Shown here one piece after another: positions 5,945 through 6,059 of a stretch of DNA of 6,059 nucleotides (its first letter is position 1; every line of letters starts with the position of its first letter). Below the pieces are notes generated by a model. It was not told the DNA's origin and did not search any database. It saw only the letters and a list, made by a program, of their open reading frames with translations. Source of the DNA: Pseudomonadota bacterium (GTDB lineage Bacteria; Pseudomonadota; Alphaproteobacteria; Reyranellales; Reyranellaceae); assembly GCA_023436825.1 (NCBI GenBank), contig JAEZHS010000159.1, forward strand, positions 1 through 6,059, written 5' to 3'. The translations under genes and the position numbers were made by a program.

Positions 5945-6059
5945 CTAGCCCCTTAGCACCTTGCCGGCCTTGGCCTCGGTGAGCCTCCCCTGCTCCCAAG
6001 TCAGCGCGCCGTTGACGACGGTGTATTCCACGCCCTGCGACGGCATGACGATGCGCTTG
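5945..6059 (-). CDS. C-terminus of an amidohydrolase, probably N-acyl-D-amino-acid deacylase (partial)
   Basis: Only the last 37 residues are in the window; the gene continues beyond base 6059. The reading frame ends at TAG (complement of 5945-5947). The tail reads MPSQGVEYTVVNGALTWEQ followed by GRLTEAKAGKVLRG. The pattern G-x-x-Y-x-x-VNG-x-x-T-x-x-x-G-x-LT...GKVLRG is the usual C-terminal beta-sandwich end of D-aminoacylase/dihydroorotase-type amidohydrolases, which remove the N-acyl group from amino acids or hydrolyse related amides. No catalytic residue is visible, so the exact subfamily is inferred from the tail only. It converges on mscS, and its stop codon lies in the end of the palindrome-rich block. 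Confidence 0.75.
   Translation of the reverse strand, partial: KRIVMPSQGVEYTVVNGALTWEQGRLTEAKAGKVLRG

Larger units (their letters stand above)
5816..5947. repeat. Palindrome-rich block filling a convergent gap from stop to stop
   Basis: The block begins with TAGAGC (5816-5821) and ends with its reverse complement GCTCTA (5942-5947). The first TAG is the mscS stop and the last CTA is the stop of the minus-strand deacylase gene. Inside are two separate strong hairpins (5826-5865 and 5895-5940). The layout looks like a REP/BIME-type composite element, with a possible role in ending both transcripts. The 6-bp end match alone is weak evidence; the internal palindromes are strong. Confidence 0.55.

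Noticed and set aside
1..6059. CRISPR array, tRNA/rRNA genes, insertion sequence or phage genes
   Set aside because: No regularly spaced direct repeats, no tRNA-like cloverleaf text, no transposase or integrase motifs were seen on either strand.

Overview
The window is GC-rich chromosomal DNA of an alphaproteobacterial type. This placement is inferred from three things: a close MESH1-like hydrolase, an intracellular PHB depolymerase of the Cys-triad family, and GC-rich palindromic repeats of the REP-like kind in the gaps between genes. The genus cannot be fixed from sequence alone; a Reyranella/Bradyrhizobium-like soil or freshwater bacterium would fit. No phage, transposase, CRISPR, tRNA or rRNA is visible.

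Layout: (1) 1-1344, plus strand, an amidase-signature hydrolase whose first codons lie before the window. (2) 1351-1467, a large imperfect inverted repeat between convergent genes. (3) 2688-1487, minus strand, a two-gene operon: a stand-alone MESH1/HDDC3-type HD hydrolase (alarmone hydrolase family) followed 11 nt later by a flavin reductase-like FMN protein. (4) 2755-3333, plus strand, a membrane-anchored Sco/SenC copper chaperone, divergent from the operon. (5) 3334-3686, a noncoding stretch with nested inverted repeats and the leader of the next gene. (6) 3687-4937, phaZ, intracellular polyhydroxybutyrate depolymerase with its full Cys-Asp-His triad. (7) 5015-5818, a small MscS mechanosensitive channel. 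(8) 5816-5947, a palindrome-rich block running exactly from stop codon to stop codon of two convergent genes. (9) 5945-6059, minus strand, the C-terminus of a probable amidohydrolase/N-acyl-D-amino-acid deacylase cut by the window end.

The genes do not form one pathway. Amide and N-acyl amino acid hydrolysis, carbon-store mobilisation, alarmone turnover and osmotic protection suggest a housekeeping/stress-adaptation neighbourhood. No complete new multi-gene system is evident. The points most worth checking are the MESH1-like/flavin reductase gene pair, the phaZ start region where a two-codon ORF (ATG-TGT-TAG) overlaps the GTG start, and the inverted-repeat elements that supply stop codons to neighbouring genes.
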